A DNA stretch of 64,000 nt from assembly GCF_013408535.1 (NCBI RefSeq), contig NZ_JACBZA010000001.1:4052850-4116849 (forward strand), written 5' to 3'. Shown here one piece after another: positions 1 through 14,176 of the stretch (within the stretch, counting starts at the first letter, position 1; each line of letters starts with the position of its first letter). The position numbers and the translations under genes are program-made. The notes beneath the pieces were generated by a model. That model did not search any database. It was given only the letters and a program-made list of their open reading frames with translations, and was not told where the DNA came from. The DNA comes from Actinopolymorpha cephalotaxi. Lineage in GTDB: Bacteria > Actinomycetota > Actinomycetes > Propionibacteriales > Actinopolymorphaceae.

Positions 1-9
1 GACGAACTT

Positions 10-498
10 CTACAGCTCGGTGACCGTTCCGCCCGCGGCGGTGATCTTGTCACGGGCGCTCTGGGAGAACCTGTGGGCGGTCACCTCGAACGCCGCCGAC
101 GCCTCGCCGGTGCCGAGCACCTTGACGGGGCGGTCCGGCCGAACCGCGCCATGGGCGACCAGCGCCTCGACGGTGACGTTGCCGCCGTCGGGGTAGAGCG
201 CGCTGATCTTGTCCAGGTTGACCACTTGGTACTCGGTGCGGAAGGGGTTCGTGAAGCCCTTCAGCTTCGGCATCCGCATGTGCAGCGGCATCTGGCCGCC
301 CTCGAACGTCGCGGGAACGCTGCCACGTGCCTTGCGGCCCTTGGTGCCGCGCCCGGCGGTCTTGCCCTTGCTGCCCTCACCGCGTCCCACGCGGGTACGG
401 GCGGTCTTGGCACCCGGCGCGGGCCGCAGGTGGTGGACGCGCAGCGGCGTGCCGCCCGTCTCCCGCTCGGCCGTGGTGTTCTTGGCCTGGTTAGCCAT
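10..498 (-). CDS. rplO: 50S ribosomal protein L15
   Basis: L15 binds 23S rRNA and acts in late assembly of the large subunit. The 162-residue protein has the expected glycine/lysine/arginine-rich N-terminal tail followed by the motif [18 protein letters not shown] and a C-terminal domain ending VTEL. It is the last complete gene of the spc operon in this window; secY would be expected next, beyond the left edge. It starts with ATG two bases after the rpmD stop and is co-transcribed with it. Length and motifs fit the family, and the call is secure. Confidence 0.97.
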   Translation of the reverse strand: MANQAKNTTAERETGGTPLRVHHLRPAPGAKTARTRVGRGEGSKGKTAGRGTKGRKARGSVPATFEGGQMPLHMRMPKLKGFTNPFRTEYQVVNLDKISALYPDGGNVTVEALVAHGAVRPDRPVKVLGTGEASAAFEVTAHRFSQSARDKITAAGGTVTEL

Positions 499-500
499 CG

Positions 501-683
501 TCAGTCGACCTCCTCGACCGCGACCAGGTGGGAAACGGTCGCGATCATGCCCCGGATCTCGGGACGATCCTCCTTGACCACCACGTCGTTCAGGCGCTTG
601 AGCCCGAGCGACCGGAGGGTGTCCCGCTGGTTCTGCTTGCGGCCGATCTTCGATCGGACCTGGCGGACCTTGAGCTGCGCCAT
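501..683 (-). CDS. rpmD: 50S ribosomal protein L30
   Basis: Small (60 aa) large-subunit protein, member of the L30 family with a ferredoxin-like fold. The sequence begins [14 protein letters not shown] and carries the typical [14 protein letters not shown] segment. A longer reading frame extends upstream, but the ATG at 683 is chosen. It overlaps the rpsE stop by one base (TGATG), a translational-coupling arrangement, and it yields the normal family length. It lies between rpsE and rplO as in other bacterial spc operons. Confidence 0.96.
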   Translation of the reverse strand: MAQLKVRQVRSKIGRKQNQRDTLRSLGLKRLNDVVVKEDRPEIRGMIATVSHLVAVEEVD

Positions 684-1285
684 CACGCGCTCACCTCCGC
701 CCGGGCCCGCAGCAACGCGGCCGGAGCGACGTCCTCGACCGGCAGCCCGCGGCGCGCCGCGACCTGCTCCGGCGACTCGAGCATCCGCAGCGCCTCCGCC
801 GTCGCGTGGACGATGTTGATCGCGTTGGAGGACCCGAGGGACTTGGACAGAATGTCGTGGATGCCCGCGCACTCCAGCACGGCCCGCACCGGTCCGCCGG
901 CGATCACACCGGTACCGGGCGAAGCCGGACGAAGGAGGACGACACCGGCCGCCTTCTCGCCCTGCACGGGGTGCGGGATGGTGCCCTGGATACGGGGGAC
1001 TTTGAAGAAGTGCTTCTTGGCCTCCTCGACGCCCTTGGCGATCGCGGAGGGCACTTCCTTCGCCTTGCCGTAGCCAACGCCCACGGTGCCGTCACCGTCG
1101 CCCACGATGACCAGCGCGGTGAAGCTGAAGCGCCGGCCACCCTTCACGACCTTGGCGACACGGTTGATCGAGACGACCCGCTCGATGTACGCGGTCTTCT
1201 CCGCCGCCGAACCGCCCCGACGTTCGTCCCGGCGGTCCCGGCGGTCACCAGTGCCGCTACCGCGGCGCTGCTGGGGTCCAGCCAT
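683..1285 (-). CDS. rpsE: 30S ribosomal protein S5
   Basis: S5 sits at the mRNA entry site of the 30S subunit with S3 and S4 and influences decoding fidelity. This 200-residue protein has a charged, disordered N-terminal extension (about 35 residues, many Arg/Asp/Gly). Then comes the double-stranded RNA-binding domain with the spectinomycin loop ([13 protein letters not shown]) and the [17 protein letters not shown] core. The C-terminal domain contains [11 protein letters not shown] at its end. The spectinomycin loop looks wild type. It is coupled to rpmD by a one-base stop/start overlap. Confidence 0.97.
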   Translation of the reverse strand: MAGPQQRRGSGTGDRRDRRDERRGGSAAEKTAYIERVVSINRVAKVVKGGRRFSFTALVIVGDGDGTVGVGYGKAKEVPSAIAKGVEEAKKHFFKVPRIQGTIPHPVQGEKAAGVVLLRPASPGTGVIAGGPVRAVLECAGIHDILSKSLGSSNAINIVHATAEALRMLESPEQVAARRGLPVEDVAPAALLRARAEVSA

Positions 1286-1312
1286 GGTTACCTCTCTTCT
1301 CCTGGTCGAACG

Positions 1313-1696
1313 TCAGAACTCGAGCCCGGCTTCGCGGGCTCCGTCCGCGAGCGCGGCGACGCGCCCCTGATACCGGTTGCCGGCGCGGTCGAACACCACC
1401 GCTGACACGCCGGCGCCCTTGGCACGGTCGGCGACCAGCGCGCCGACCCGACGGGCCCGCGCTGTCTTGTCGCCGTCCGAGGCACGCAGGTCGGCTTCCA
1501 GAGTGGAGGCCGAGGCCAGCGTGCGGCCCACGGTGTCATCCACGATCTGCGCCACCACGTGGCGAGCGGATCGGGTGACGACCAGGCGGGGACGCTCGGG
1601 CGTGCCGAAGATCTTCTTCCGCACCCGCAGCTGGCGGCGCAGTCGCGCGCGCGTCTTGGCGTTGGCGGTCCTGTGGCTGCTGAGACTGGCGGCCAT
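1313..1696 (-). CDS. rplR: 50S ribosomal protein L18
   Basis: L18 binds 5S rRNA together with L5 and links it to the large subunit. The 127-residue protein has the basic N-terminal tail ([18 protein letters not shown]) and the [19 protein letters not shown] motif characteristic of the family, ending REAGLEF. It lies between rplF and rpsE in the spc operon, with 27 bases to rpsE. Overlapping longer frames in the region are shadows. Assignment is secure from sequence and position. Confidence 0.96.
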   Translation of the reverse strand: MAASLSSHRTANAKTRARLRRQLRVRKKIFGTPERPRLVVTRSARHVVAQIVDDTVGRTLASASTLEADLRASDGDKTARARRVGALVADRAKGAGVSAVVFDRAGNRYQGRVAALADGAREAGLEF

Positions 1697-1699
1697 CGC

Positions 1700-2239
1700 C
1701 TACTTACCCGCCTTTCCGACCTTGCGTCGAATCTGCTCGCCGGCGTAACGAATGCCCTTGCCCTTGTACGGCTCCGGCTTGCGCAGCTTGCGGATGTTGG
1801 CGGCGACCTCACCGACCTGCTGCTTGTTGATCCCGGAGACCGAGAACTTCGTGGCCGACTCCACCGCGAAGGAAATCCCTTCGGGGGCGTCGAACGTGAT
1901 CGAGTGGCTGTAACCGAGCGAGAGCTCCAGCTGGGTCGGGCCCTTGGGCACGACGCGGTAGCCGACGCCGACGATCTCCAGCTTGCGCTCGTAGCCCTGC
2001 GTCACACCCACGATCATGTTCGAGACCAGGGTGCGGCTGAGCCCGTGGAGTTCCTTGTTCTTGCGCTCGTCGTTCGGGCGCCTGACCTCGAGCTGCCCGT
2101 CGTCCTGGACGACCGTGATGGGCACCGAGACGGTGTGCGCCAGGGTTCCCTTGGGCCCCTTCACAGTGACCGTCTGGCCATCGATCGCCACGTCGACGCC
2201 CGAAGGCACGGGGATGGGGAGCTTGCCGATGCGGGACAT
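1700..2239 (-). CDS. rplF: 50S ribosomal protein L6
   Basis: L6 is a two-domain large-subunit protein near the sarcin-ricin loop and the factor-binding site. This copy is 179 aa, the usual length. It opens [17 protein letters not shown] and contains the conserved tandem structure, ending in the C-terminal signature [18 protein letters not shown]. The ATG at 2239 has a purine-rich AAGGAGGAAG segment just upstream. It is three bases from rplR, consistent with one polycistronic message. Confidence 0.97.
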   Translation of the reverse strand: MSRIGKLPIPVPSGVDVAIDGQTVTVKGPKGTLAHTVSVPITVVQDDGQLEVRRPNDERKNKELHGLSRTLVSNMIVGVTQGYERKLEIVGVGYRVVPKGPTQLELSLGYSHSITFDAPEGISFAVESATKFSVSGINKQQVGEVAANIRKLRKPEPYKGKGIRYAGEQIRRKVGKAGK

Positions 2240-2267
2240 GCGGTGTCCTTCCTCCTTCCCGTTCCCG

Positions 2268-2675
2268 TTACCACACGTAGGCGACGACTTCGCCGCCTAC
2301 GCGACGCTGGGTGGCCTGCCGGTCTGTCAGCAGCCCCTGCGACGTCGAAATGATCGCGATGCCGAGTCCGCCGAGAACCTTCGGCAGGCCGGTCGACTTC
2401 GCGTAGACCCGCAGGCCCGGCTTGGAGATCCGCCGGATACCCGCGATGGAACGTTCCCGGCTGGGGCCGAAACGCAGCTTCAGCACGAGGGTCTTGCCCA
2501 CCTCACCGGCCTCCGGCTCCTCGACCCGCCAGCCGGCGATGTAACCCTCCTGCTGGAGGATCTCGGCGATGCCCGCCTTGAGCTTGCTGTAGGGCATCGA
2601 AGTGGTGTCGTGATACGCCCGGTTGGCGTTGCGCAGACGAGTCAACATGTCTGCGATCGGGTCGGTCATGCTCAT
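2268..2675 (-). CDS. rpsH: 30S ribosomal protein S8
   Basis: S8 binds helix 21 of 16S rRNA in the platform. In several bacteria it also represses spc-operon translation. The protein starts [20 protein letters not shown] and ends with GGEVVAYVW, giving 135 aa. The ATG at 2675 is chosen because it gives the family N-terminus. An in-frame GTG at 2687 would add MARP and has a GGTGAG stretch only three bases away, so it is less likely but not excluded. Its neighbours are rpsN upstream and rplF downstream. Confidence 0.94.
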   Translation of the reverse strand: MSMTDPIADMLTRLRNANRAYHDTTSMPYSKLKAGIAEILQQEGYIAGWRVEEPEAGEVGKTLVLKLRFGPSRERSIAGIRRISKPGLRVYAKSTGLPKVLGGLGIAIISTSQGLLTDRQATQRRVGGEVVAYVW

Positions 2676-2756
2676 AGGTCTGGCCACTTTCTCACCACGG
2701 TTTCCGGGGCTCCGGACCTGAGGTGACTAGTTGGGAAGGCGATGCCTGCGGTCGGC

Positions 2757-2942
2757 TTACCAGCTGCTCTTGGTCACACCGGGCAGCTCGCCGCGGTGTC
2801 CCATCTCGCGCACGCAGATCCGGCAGAGACCGAACTTGCGGAAGACCGCACGCGGCCGGCCGCACCGCTGGCAACGGGTGTAGGCGCGCACGCCGAACTT
2901 CGGCTTGGCCTTCGCCTTGTTGATCAGGGCTGTCTTAGCCAC
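2757..2942 (-). CDS. rpsN: 30S ribosomal protein S14, zinc-binding (type Z)
   Basis: S14 of the short zinc-ribbon class, 61 aa, needed for assembly of the 30S head. The four zinc ligands are visible as two CxxC pairs at residues 24/27 (RCQRC) and 40/43 (CRIC), so this is the zinc-dependent form rather than the long cysteine-free paralog. Actinobacteria often carry a zinc-independent copy elsewhere under Zur control; none is in this window. It starts one base after the rplE stop in the spc operon. Confidence 0.97.
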   Translation of the reverse strand: MAKTALINKAKAKPKFGVRAYTRCQRCGRPRAVFRKFGLCRICVREMGHRGELPGVTKSSW

Positions 2943-2943
2943 G

Positions 2944-3513
2944 TCAGGACTCCTTGAACGGGAAACCGAGGTGCCGGAGGAGAGCGCGCCCCTCCTGGTC
3001 GTTCGATGCGGTCGTCACCACGGTGATGTCCATTCCGCGCGACCGGTCGATCTGGTCGGGGTCGATCTCGTGGAACATCACCTGCTCGGTGAGGCCGAAC
3101 GTGTAGTTGCCGCGGCCGTCGAACTGCCTGGGCGACAGACCCCGGAAGTCACGGATGCGGGGCAGGGCCAGCGAGAGCAGCCGGTCCAGGAACTCCCACA
3201 TCCGGTCCCCGCGCAGCGTCACGTGCGTGCCGATCGGCATGCCCTCGCGCAGCTTGAACTGCGCGATCGACTTGCGGGCCTTGGTGACCGCCGGCTTCTG
3301 GCCGGTGATCGCCGTCAGGTCGCGCACCGCACCGTCGATCAGCTTGGAGTCGCGCGCGGCGTCACCGACACCCATGTTGACGATGACCTTGGTCACCGTC
3401 GGGACCTGCATGGGGTTGGCGAAGCCGAACTCCTTGCGCAGGTCGGCGGCAATCTCGCTCCGGTAGCGCACCTTGAGGCGAGGCTGTGCGCGCTCCTCGG
3501 TCGCTGCGGTCAT
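2944..3513 (-). CDS. rplE: 50S ribosomal protein L5
   Basis: L5 binds 5S rRNA and contacts the P-site tRNA and the S13 bridge. The 189-residue protein has the expected core: [15 protein letters not shown], then the [15 protein letters not shown] segment and [11 protein letters not shown] near the C-terminus. Its ATG shares one base with the rplX stop (TGATG), which suggests coupled translation. The family assignment is unambiguous. Confidence 0.97.
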   Translation of the reverse strand: MTAATEERAQPRLKVRYRSEIAADLRKEFGFANPMQVPTVTKVIVNMGVGDAARDSKLIDGAVRDLTAITGQKPAVTKARKSIAQFKLREGMPIGTHVTLRGDRMWEFLDRLLSLALPRIRDFRGLSPRQFDGRGNYTFGLTEQVMFHEIDPDQIDRSRGMDITVVTTASNDQEGRALLRHLGFPFKES

Positions 3514-3887
3514 CAGATCTCCTCGCCGGTCTTCCGAGCGATACGCACGCTGCGGAAAGCCTTGTACGTCGAACCGTCGGCGCGGGTCTTCTCCACCTCA
3601 CGCCGGTCGTAGCCCACCCGAGTCGGCACCTTCTTGCCGTCGACCTCGACCAGCAGGGTGACGTTCGAGACCGGAATGGAGGCCTCCTGCGTCACGATCC
3701 CGCCGGTCGTGCCCTGACGACCGCCGCCCTGGACCACCTTGGTGTGCCGCTTCACGCGGTTGGCGCCCTCGACGAAGACCCTGCCCTTGGCCGGGTCCAC
3801 GTCGATCACCTTGCCCTCGACCCCACGGTCGCGGCCGACGGTGACCCGCACGAGGTCGCCCTTCTTGATGTGCAGCGAATTCGCCAT
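3513..3887 (-). CDS. rplX: 50S ribosomal protein L24
   Basis: Assembly-initiator protein of the large subunit, located near the exit of the peptide tunnel. The 124-residue sequence has an N-terminal KOW motif ([21 protein letters not shown]) and the typical [10 protein letters not shown] segment. The C-terminus is longer than the E. coli protein, with the extension seen in actinobacterial L24. It lies three bases after rplN and overlaps rplE by one base. Confidence 0.96.
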   Translation of the reverse strand: MANSLHIKKGDLVRVTVGRDRGVEGKVIDVDPAKGRVFVEGANRVKRHTKVVQGGGRQGTTGGIVTQEASIPVSNVTLLVEVDGKKVPTRVGYDRREVEKTRADGSTYKAFRSVRIARKTGEEI

Positions 3888-3890
3888 GGT

Positions 3891-4259
3891 CTAGAGCACC
3901 TCCGGAGCGAGCGAGATGATCCGCATGTAGCGCTTCTCGCGAAGTTCACGCCCGACCGGCCCGAAGATGCGGGTCCCGCGGGGCTCGCCGTCGTTCCTCA
4001 GCAGAACCGCGGCGTTCTCGTCGAAGCGGATGTAGGACCCGTCCGGGCGCCGGCGCTCCTTCACGGTGCGCACGACGACGGCCTTGACGACCTCGCCCTT
4101 CTTGACGTTGCCACCGGGAATGGCGTCCTTCACAGTGGCGACGATGACGTCGCCGATCCCGGCGTACCGCCGACCGGAGCCGCCGAGGACGCGGATGCAC
4201 AAGATTTCCTTGGCTCCCGTGTTGTCGGCGACCTTTAGTCGCGACTCCTGCTGAATCAC
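3891..4259 (-). CDS. rplN: 50S ribosomal protein L14
   Basis: L14 forms an intersubunit bridge with 16S helix 44 and is the docking site of the silencing factor RsfS. The first canonical residues, [19 protein letters not shown], place the start at the GTG at 4259 (122 aa, the usual length). The GTG directly upstream at 4262 is an alternative. An AGGGAG Shine-Dalgarno lies six bases before the chosen codon. The C-terminus reads [11 protein letters not shown]. Confidence 0.96.
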   Translation of the reverse strand: MIQQESRLKVADNTGAKEILCIRVLGGSGRRYAGIGDVIVATVKDAIPGGNVKKGEVVKAVVVRTVKERRRPDGSYIRFDENAAVLLRNDGEPRGTRIFGPVGRELREKRYMRIISLAPEVL

Positions 4260-4371
4260 CACAGTCTCCCTGTCGGACGACCCAACCGGCACCGCCGGCT
4301 GTCCAACTTCTTCGTCGACCGGCGTGGCCGATCGGCTCTGGTCTTCGCGGGCATGATGCCGCTAGAAACTC

Positions 4372-4689
4372 TTACTTGGCCTTCTCGAGGATCTCGACGA
4401 TCCGCCAGCGCTTCGTCGCCGACAGCGGCCTGGTCTCCATCAGGAGCACCCGGTCGCCGACGCCGCACGCGTTCGCCTCGTCGTGGGCCTTGAGCCGGTT
4501 GGTCCGGCGCATGACCTTGCCGTACAGGGCGTGCTTCACGCGGTCCTCGACCTCGACCACAACGGTCTTGTCCATCTTGTCGCTGACGACCAGGCCCTCA
4601 CGGGTCTTGCGGAAGCCACGCTTCTGCTCGGTCGTCGTAGCACCCGTCTGCGCGGCGGACACCGATCCCACCTCTTCGTTCGTGCTCAT
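4372..4689 (-). CDS. rpsQ: 30S ribosomal protein S17
   Basis: S17 is an OB-fold primary 16S rRNA-binding protein. The conserved core begins at about residue 25 ([20 protein letters not shown]) and ends [18 protein letters not shown] disordered 24-residue N-terminal extension precedes it. The gene overlaps rpmC by four bases (ATGA). About 110 bases of non-coding sequence separate it from rplN, unusually wide for this operon, in which I see no clear extra gene. Confidence 0.95.
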   Translation of the reverse strand: MSTNEEVGSVSAAQTGATTTEQKRGFRKTREGLVVSDKMDKTVVVEVEDRVKHALYGKVMRRTNRLKAHDEANACGVGDRVLLMETRPLSATKRWRIVEILEKAK

Positions 4690-4934
4690 GCGGCTCCCTC
4701 CGCCGTCGAATCGGACTCGACCGCGGAGGTGATGCCGAGCTCGCGCTCCCGCATCACCGTGTAGATCCGCGCGATCTCCCGCCGCACGGTACGCAGCCGG
4801 CCATGGCTTTCCAGCTGGCCGGTCGCACCCTGGAAGCGGAGATTGAACAACTCTTCCTTCGCCTCGCGAAGCTTGTCCGCCAACTCGTCCGCGCCGAGGT
4901 TGCGCAGCTCAGTGGCCTTCGATGTCGTGGCCAT
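4686..4934 (-). CDS. rpmC: 50S ribosomal protein L29
   Basis: Small two-helix protein beside the tunnel exit, part of the signal-recognition-particle and trigger-factor docking area with L23. It is 82 aa. The core ([18 protein letters not shown], then [20 protein letters not shown]) is standard. A short acidic C-terminal tail ([13 protein letters not shown]) is extra. Its ATG overlaps the rplP stop by one base, and its own stop overlaps the rpsQ start by four. Confidence 0.95.
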   Translation of the reverse strand: MATTSKATELRNLGADELADKLREAKEELFNLRFQGATGQLESHGRLRTVRREIARIYTVMRERELGITSAVESDSTAEGAA

Positions 4935-5353
4935 CAGCCTTCACCTGCCTCACGCTTCACGATGCGGCACTTCATGGGCAGCTTGTGAATCGCCCGCTGC
5001 AGTGCCTCACGAGCGACCTGCTCGTTGGGGTAAGCCAGCTCGAACATCACCCGGCCCGGCTTGATGTTGGCGATCCACCACTCCGGCGAACCCTTACCGG
5101 AACCCATCCGGGTCTCGGCAGGCTTCTTGGTCAGCGGGCGGTCGGGGAAGATGTTGATCCACACCTTGCCACCACGCTTGATGTGCCGGGTCATGGCGAT
5201 ACGAGCCGCCTCGATCTGCCGGTTGGTGACGAAGTGGCTCTCCAGGGCCTGGATGCCGTACTCACCGAACGCCACCGACGTGCCGCCCTTGGCCATGCCG
5301 CGCCGGTTCGGGGTGTGCTGCTTGCGGTGCTTGACCTTCCGCGGGATCAGCAT
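4934..5353 (-). CDS. rplP: 50S ribosomal protein L16
   Basis: L16 lies at the A-site side of the peptidyl transferase centre and helps tRNA accommodation. It is 139 aa with the standard start [19 protein letters not shown] and the [28 protein letters not shown] and [14 protein letters not shown] motifs. The gene starts three bases after the rpsC stop and is translationally coupled to rpmC by a TGATG junction. Confidence 0.97.
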   Translation of the reverse strand: MLIPRKVKHRKQHTPNRRGMAKGGTSVAFGEYGIQALESHFVTNRQIEAARIAMTRHIKRGGKVWINIFPDRPLTKKPAETRMGSGKGSPEWWIANIKPGRVMFELAYPNEQVAREALQRAIHKLPMKCRIVKREAGEG

Positions 5354-5355
5354 CG

Positions 5356-6218
<863 letters not shown>

Positions 6219-6219
<1 letters not shown>

Positions 6220-6635
6220 TAGCGGGTCCTCCTGTTCCTCTGCTGGCCGGCGGCCGGCTGCTCGTCTGTCGGCTCCACGACCACGGTGATGTGACAGGTC
6301 CGCTTTTCCAGCGGTCCGGGCCTTCCCTGAGCGCGGGCACGCCAGCGCTTCATCGTCGGGCCCTCGTCGACGTACGCCCGAACGACCCGCAGAGTGCCGC
6401 GGTTCAGCTGCAGGTTGTGCTCGGCGTTCGCCATCGCACTCTCCAGCACCTTCAGCACCGGCTCGCTGGCCGCCTGCGGCGCGAAGCGCAGCAGGTTGAC
6501 CGCGTCCTCGGCACGGTGGCCGCGGATGAGGTCCACGACGCGGCGGGCCTTCCTCGGCGTGATGCGGACGAATCGCGCGACGGCCCTGGCCTCCACGGCC
6601 GCTTCCATGGCGTCACTCCTGACTGTGGCGGTCAC
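6219..6635 (-). CDS. rplV: 50S ribosomal protein L22
   Basis: L22 lines the nascent-peptide tunnel; its beta-hairpin is a known macrolide-resistance site. The 138-residue protein has the core [20 protein letters not shown] and the hairpin region around [17 protein letters not shown], which looks wild type. The GTG start overlaps the rpsS stop (GTGA). Translation could also start at the internal ATG encoding MEAAVEARA, which would trim nine residues. Confidence 0.95.
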
Positions 6636-6913
6636 CGGCGCCGGCTCCTTCGGTCGTCCTTCTCGTGACCGCGGAACGTCCGCGTCGGGGCGAACTCGCC
6701 GAGCTTGTGCCCGACCATCGCCTCGGTCACGAAGACCGGCACGTGCTTACGTCCGTCGTGAACGGCGATCGTGTGACCCAGCATCGCCGGCACGATCATC
6801 GAGCGGCGCGACCAGGTCTTGATGACCTGCTTGCTCCCCTTGTCGTTCTGGGCGTCCACCTTCTTGATCAGGTGGTCGTCGACGAAGGGGCCCTTCTTGA
6901 GGCTGCGTGGCAT
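6632..6913 (-). CDS. rpsS: 30S ribosomal protein S19
   Basis: S19 forms a complex with S13 in the 30S head near the A and P sites. The protein is 93 aa, begins [19 protein letters not shown], and contains [20 protein letters not shown] and [17 protein letters not shown], all diagnostic. It lies 15 bases downstream of rplB and overlaps rplV by four bases. Nothing unusual was seen. Confidence 0.97.
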   Translation of the reverse strand: MPRSLKKGPFVDDHLIKKVDAQNDKGSKQVIKTWSRRSMIVPAMLGHTIAVHDGRKHVPVFVTEAMVGHKLGEFAPTRTFRGHEKDDRRSRRR

Positions 6914-6928
6914 CGTTCAGGCTCCCTC

Positions 6929-7759
<831 letters not shown>

Positions 7760-7774
7760 TCGTCAGTCCTCGCC

Positions 7775-8080
7775 TTACGAAACCGGTCCGCCGAAGATGT
7801 CGATCCGCTGGCCGTCGGCCACGGTGACAATCGCTCGCTTGGTGCTCGCCCGCTGACCCCAGCCGTAGCGGGTACGGCGGCGCTTGCCTTGCCGGTTGAG
7901 CGTGTTGACCTCGGTCACCTTCACGTCGAACACCTTCTCGACCGCGATCTTGATCTGGGTCTTGTTGGCGCCCGGGCTCACCAGGAAGGTGTACTTGTTC
8001 TGGTCGAGGAGGCCGTAGCTCTTCTCACTGATCACCGGCGCGACAAGCACGTCGCGGTGGTCCTTGTGCAGGTTGCTCAC
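7775..8080 (-). CDS. rplW: 50S ribosomal protein L23
   Basis: L23 is at the tunnel exit and is the main docking site for trigger factor and SRP. The 101-residue sequence begins [20 protein letters not shown] and contains [19 protein letters not shown] and the basic loop [11 protein letters not shown]. It overlaps the rplD stop by four bases. Family assignment is certain. Confidence 0.97.
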   Translation of the reverse strand: MSNLHKDHRDVLVAPVISEKSYGLLDQNKYTFLVSPGANKTQIKIAVEKVFDVKVTEVNTLNRQGKRRRTRYGWGQRASTKRAIVTVADGQRIDIFGGPVS

Positions 8081-8742
8081 GAGTCCTCCCCTGCGTCAGT
8101 CGTGGTGTCCCCTGCGTTCGCACCGGTGAAGGTGGCGTACGCCTCGCTGGTGAAGACCACCTCGTCCGACGTGAGCACGTCGTAGGTGTTGAGCTGGTCC
8201 GGCACGATCAGGTGCACGCTCGGCGCGTTGCGCAGGCTGTGCCAGGTGAGCGCGTCCTCGCGGTCGACCACGACCAGGAGCTGCGCCCCGCCGGCGATCT
8301 TCGCCAGCGCCGCCACCGCCGCCTTCGTGGACGGAACGTCGCCCTCGAGCAGCGAGCTCACCACGTGCACACGGCCATGACGCGCCCGGTCGGACAGGGC
8401 ACCGCGCAGGGCGGCGACCTTCATCTTCTTGGGCGTGCGCTGGTCGTACGACCGCGGCTGCGGCCCGTGGACCACACCGCCGCCGGCGAACTGCGGCGCC
8501 CGCCGCGAGCCCTGCCGGGCCCGGCCGGTGCCCTTCTGGCGGTACGGCTTCGCGCCACCACCGGACACCTGCGCGCGGGTCTTCGCGGCGTGCGTACCCT
8601 GACGGGCCGCCGCCTGCTGGGCCACCACGACCTGGTGGATCAGGGGCACGTTGACCTGGACGTCGAAAATCTCCGCCGGCAGGTCGACCGAACCGGTCGT
8701 GCCGCCGGTGTGGTCGACGACATCGATGCTCGTCGCCGTCAC
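8077..8742 (-). CDS. rplD: 50S ribosomal protein L4
   Basis: L4 lines the exit tunnel. In some bacteria it regulates the S10 operon, but that is not shown here. Start choice: the GTG at 8742 overlaps the rplC stop (GTGA) and has AAGGGAG eight bases upstream, giving 221 aa beginning [14 protein letters not shown]. Frames extending further upstream are rplC shadows. The tunnel loop region [19 protein letters not shown] is intact, with no macrolide-resistance change that I recognise. Confidence 0.96.
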   Translation of the reverse strand: MTATSIDVVDHTGGTTGSVDLPAEIFDVQVNVPLIHQVVVAQQAAARQGTHAAKTRAQVSGGGAKPYRQKGTGRARQGSRRAPQFAGGGVVHGPQPRSYDQRTPKKMKVAALRGALSDRARHGRVHVVSSLLEGDVPSTKAAVAALAKIAGGAQLLVVVDREDALTWHSLRNAPSVHLIVPDQLNTYDVLTSDEVVFTSEAYATFTGANAGDTTTDAGEDS

Positions 8743-9419
8743 TTGGCCGCTCCCTTCGCCGCGTTGCGGATGAGCACCAGACCACCGCGGGCGCCGGGGA
8801 CGGCGCCCTTGAGGAGCACCAGACCCTTCTCGGCATCCACCGCGTGGACGGTGACGTTCTGGGTGGTCACCCGGACGCCGCCCATCCGGCCGGCCATCCG
8901 GACGCCCTTGAAGACGCGACCGGGAGTCGCGCAGGCGCCGATCGAGCCCGGGGAGCGGTGCTTGCGCTCCACACCGTGACTCGCCTTCAGCCCGTGGAAG
9001 CCGTGCCGCTTCATGACGCCCGCGAAACCCTTCCCCTTGCTGGTCGCCGTCACGTCGACGTCCTCGCCCGCCTCGAACACCTCGGCCGTGATCTCCTGGC
9101 CGGTGTCGAAGGAGGCCGCGTTCGCCGTACGGAGCTCGACCGTGTATCGGCGCGGTGTCACACCGGCCTTGGAGAAGTGGCCCTGCTCGGGCTTGTTGAC
9201 CTTGCGGGGGTCGATCGCGCCGTACGCGATCTGGACCGCCGCGTAGCCGTCCCGGTCCGGTGTGCGCACCTGGGTGACCACACACGGGCCGGCCTTGACC
9301 ACGGTCACCGGCACGAGGCGGTTCTGGTCGTCCCAGACCTGCGTCATGCCGATCTTCTCGCCCAACAGGCCGCGTACCTCACGGGCCGCGCCTTGGCTCA
9401 CAATGTTCACGCTGCTCAT
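8739..9419 (-). CDS. rplC: 50S ribosomal protein L3
   Basis: L3 is an early-assembly protein reaching to the peptidyl transferase centre. The ATG at 9419 ([20 protein letters not shown]) is preferred over an upstream extension. It gives 226 aa; the extra residues of the longer frame are arginine-rich shadow sequence. Core motifs [12 protein letters not shown] and [20 protein letters not shown] are present, the latter holding the glutamine-methylation-site region and the loop near the catalytic centre. It is followed by rplD with a GTGA overlap. Confidence 0.96.
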   Translation of the reverse strand: MSSVNIVSQGAAREVRGLLGEKIGMTQVWDDQNRLVPVTVVKAGPCVVTQVRTPDRDGYAAVQIAYGAIDPRKVNKPEQGHFSKAGVTPRRYTVELRTANAASFDTGQEITAEVFEAGEDVDVTATSKGKGFAGVMKRHGFHGLKASHGVERKHRSPGSIGACATPGRVFKGVRMAGRMGGVRVTTQNVTVHAVDAEKGLVLLKGAVPGARGGLVLIRNAAKGAAK

Positions 9420-9430
9420 AGGTGCGTCCC

Positions 9431-9739
9431 TCAGAGCTTGATCTCGATGTCGACGCCGGCCGGAAGGTCGAGTCGCATCAGCGAGTCGACCGTCTTCGGC
9501 GTTGGGTCGATGATGTCGATGAGCCGCTTGTGCGTCCGCATCTCGAAGTGCTCGCGACTGTCCTTGTGCTTGTGCGGCGAGCGGATGACGCAGAAGACGT
9601 TCTTCTCGGTGGGCAGCGGCACCGGGCCGGCGATCTTGGCGCCAGTCCTGGTCACCGTGTCGACGATCTTGCGCGCCGATGTGTCGATGACCTGGTGGTC
9701 GTAGGCCTTGAGCCTGATGCGGATCTTCTGTCCCGCCAT
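9431..9739 (-). CDS. rpsJ: 30S ribosomal protein S10 / NusE
   Basis: S10 is both a 30S head protein and the NusE antitermination factor that bridges NusB-boxA RNA and NusG. It is 102 aa, beginning [19 protein letters not shown], with the conserved [20 protein letters not shown] and [14 protein letters not shown] motifs. First gene of the S10-spc operon in this window. It has a long leader of about 390 bases and its own promoter near 10134-10163. Confidence 0.97.
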   Translation of the reverse strand: MAGQKIRIRLKAYDHQVIDTSARKIVDTVTRTGAKIAGPVPLPTEKNVFCVIRSPHKHKDSREHFEMRTHKRLIDIIDPTPKTVDSLMRLDLPAGVDIEIKL

Positions 9740-10133
9740 GGCTGGTTCGCGTCCTTCTCTCGTACGCCGGGAGCCGTTCGCCCCCGAGATGCCTTTCCGG
9801 CTTCGCTCCGGTTGGCCGCGGCCCGATGCTGCGCCGCCAGGCTCCCGGGTGGAGCCCTACGGCCCGCGCCGACTGCCGGTCCTCCGACCCCCGCGGTCGG
9901 GTGTGTCGCACACCCTGCCCGCATGAATCCCATAAAGGCGACCCACTTTGGGGAATCTCGAAGGCCCGGACCTGCCGAGCGCGAACATTGCCCTGCGACT
10001 TCCACGTCACCTCGGTCGGGCTGCGACCAAGGTGCCAGGCACCCTCTAGGGGCGAGACCTCCGTGTCGGCTGTGTCCGAGGAGAGAACTCCCAGCAGAAC
10101 ACGCCACGGCGGCCAGCCGTAGGCAACTGCAGC
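9740..10133 (-). promoter_or_regulatory. Long 5-prime leader of the S10 operon
   Basis: About 390 bases of transcribed leader lie between the proposed promoter and rpsJ, without a convincing gene. It contains a 24-bp element (9885-9908) found identically in the rpsL leader. That element folds as CCGACC/GGTCGG around a GCGGG loop, and the overlapping hairpin GGGTGTG-CGA-CACACCC covers 9899-9915. Leader length and structure suggest autogenous or growth-rate control, but the mechanism is inference. Confidence 0.6.
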
Positions 10134-10163
10134 AGTATGCCAGAGTCCCCGTTTGTTGACCAA
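10134..10163 (-). promoter_or_regulatory. Predicted sigma-70-type promoter of the S10 operon
   Basis: On the minus strand a -35 box TTGGTC (10158-10163) is separated by 18 bases from a -10 box CATACT (10134-10139). It reads toward rpsJ, with a predicted start near 10127. It is the best match in the intergenic region between tuf and rpsJ. Confidence 0.55.
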
Positions 10164-10179
10164 ATCGGGGCCTCACAGC

Positions 10180-10217
10180 AAGCGGGGTGGGCCGCTGGGG
10201 AGCGGTCCACCCCGCTT
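10180..10217 (-). terminator. Terminator hairpin after tuf
   Basis: A perfect inverted repeat starts 10 bases after the tuf stop: AAGCGGGGTGG (10180-10190) pairs with CCACCCCGCTT (10207-10217). An inner stem CCGCT/AGCGG continues it around a GGGG loop. No strong T-run follows, as is common in high-GC actinobacteria. Confidence 0.8.
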
Positions 10218-10227
10218 ACTGGTGGTG

Positions 10228-11424
<1,197 letters not shown>

Positions 11425-11503
11425 TTCGGGCTCCTCCTGGTTTCTTGCTATCTACGCCGTTCGGACTAGGCGCGGAACTATACGGACTGATGGCGTGGGC
11501 GGG

Positions 11504-13609
<2,106 letters not shown>

Positions 13610-13705
13610 CAGGCAGTCGGTTCTCTCGGGTCTCGGTAGTTCAGTCGGCAGATGGGAGCAGGTGCGGCCGGTGTCGGCGCGTCCTGCCCGTAGCAGGCGC
13701 CTGGT

Positions 13706-14176
13706 CTACCAGCGGTAGTGCGCGAACGCCTTGTTGGACTCCGCCATCTTGTGGGTGTCCTCACGACGCTTGACCGCCGCGCCGAGCCCGTTGGAGGCGT
13801 CCAGAATCTCGTTCATCAGGCGCTCGGACATGGCCTTCTCGCGCCGGGACTGGGAATAGCTCACCAGCCAGCGCAGGGCCAGCGTCGTCGAGCGGCCGGG
13901 GCGGACCTCGATCGGCACCTGGTAGGTCGCGCCACCAACGCGGCGGCTCTTGACCTCGAGCGCCGGCTTCACGTTGTCGAGCGCACGTTTGAGAGTGATC
14001 ACCGGGTCGGTGCCGGTCTTCTCGCGGCAGCCCTCGAGCGCGGTGTAGACGATGCGCTGCGCGAGCTGCTTCTTGCCGCTCCGGAGAATCTTGCTGATCA
14101 GCTGACTCACCAGCGGCGACGCGTAGACCGGGTCGACGATCGGCTGGCGCTTCGGAGCCGGACCCTTGCGCGGCAT
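13706..14176 (-). CDS. rpsG: 30S ribosomal protein S7
   Basis: S7 nucleates assembly of the 30S head and contacts the E-site tRNA. The 156-residue sequence begins [20 protein letters not shown] and has the conserved [17 protein letters not shown] and [20 protein letters not shown] segments. Its ATG overlaps the rpsL stop by one base (TAATG). About 96 bases of spacer separate it from fusA. Confidence 0.97.
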   Translation of the reverse strand: MPRKGPAPKRQPIVDPVYASPLVSQLISKILRSGKKQLAQRIVYTALEGCREKTGTDPVITLKRALDNVKPALEVKSRRVGGATYQVPIEVRPGRSTTLALRWLVSYSQSRREKAMSERLMNEILDASNGLGAAVKRREDTHKMAESNKAFAHYRW

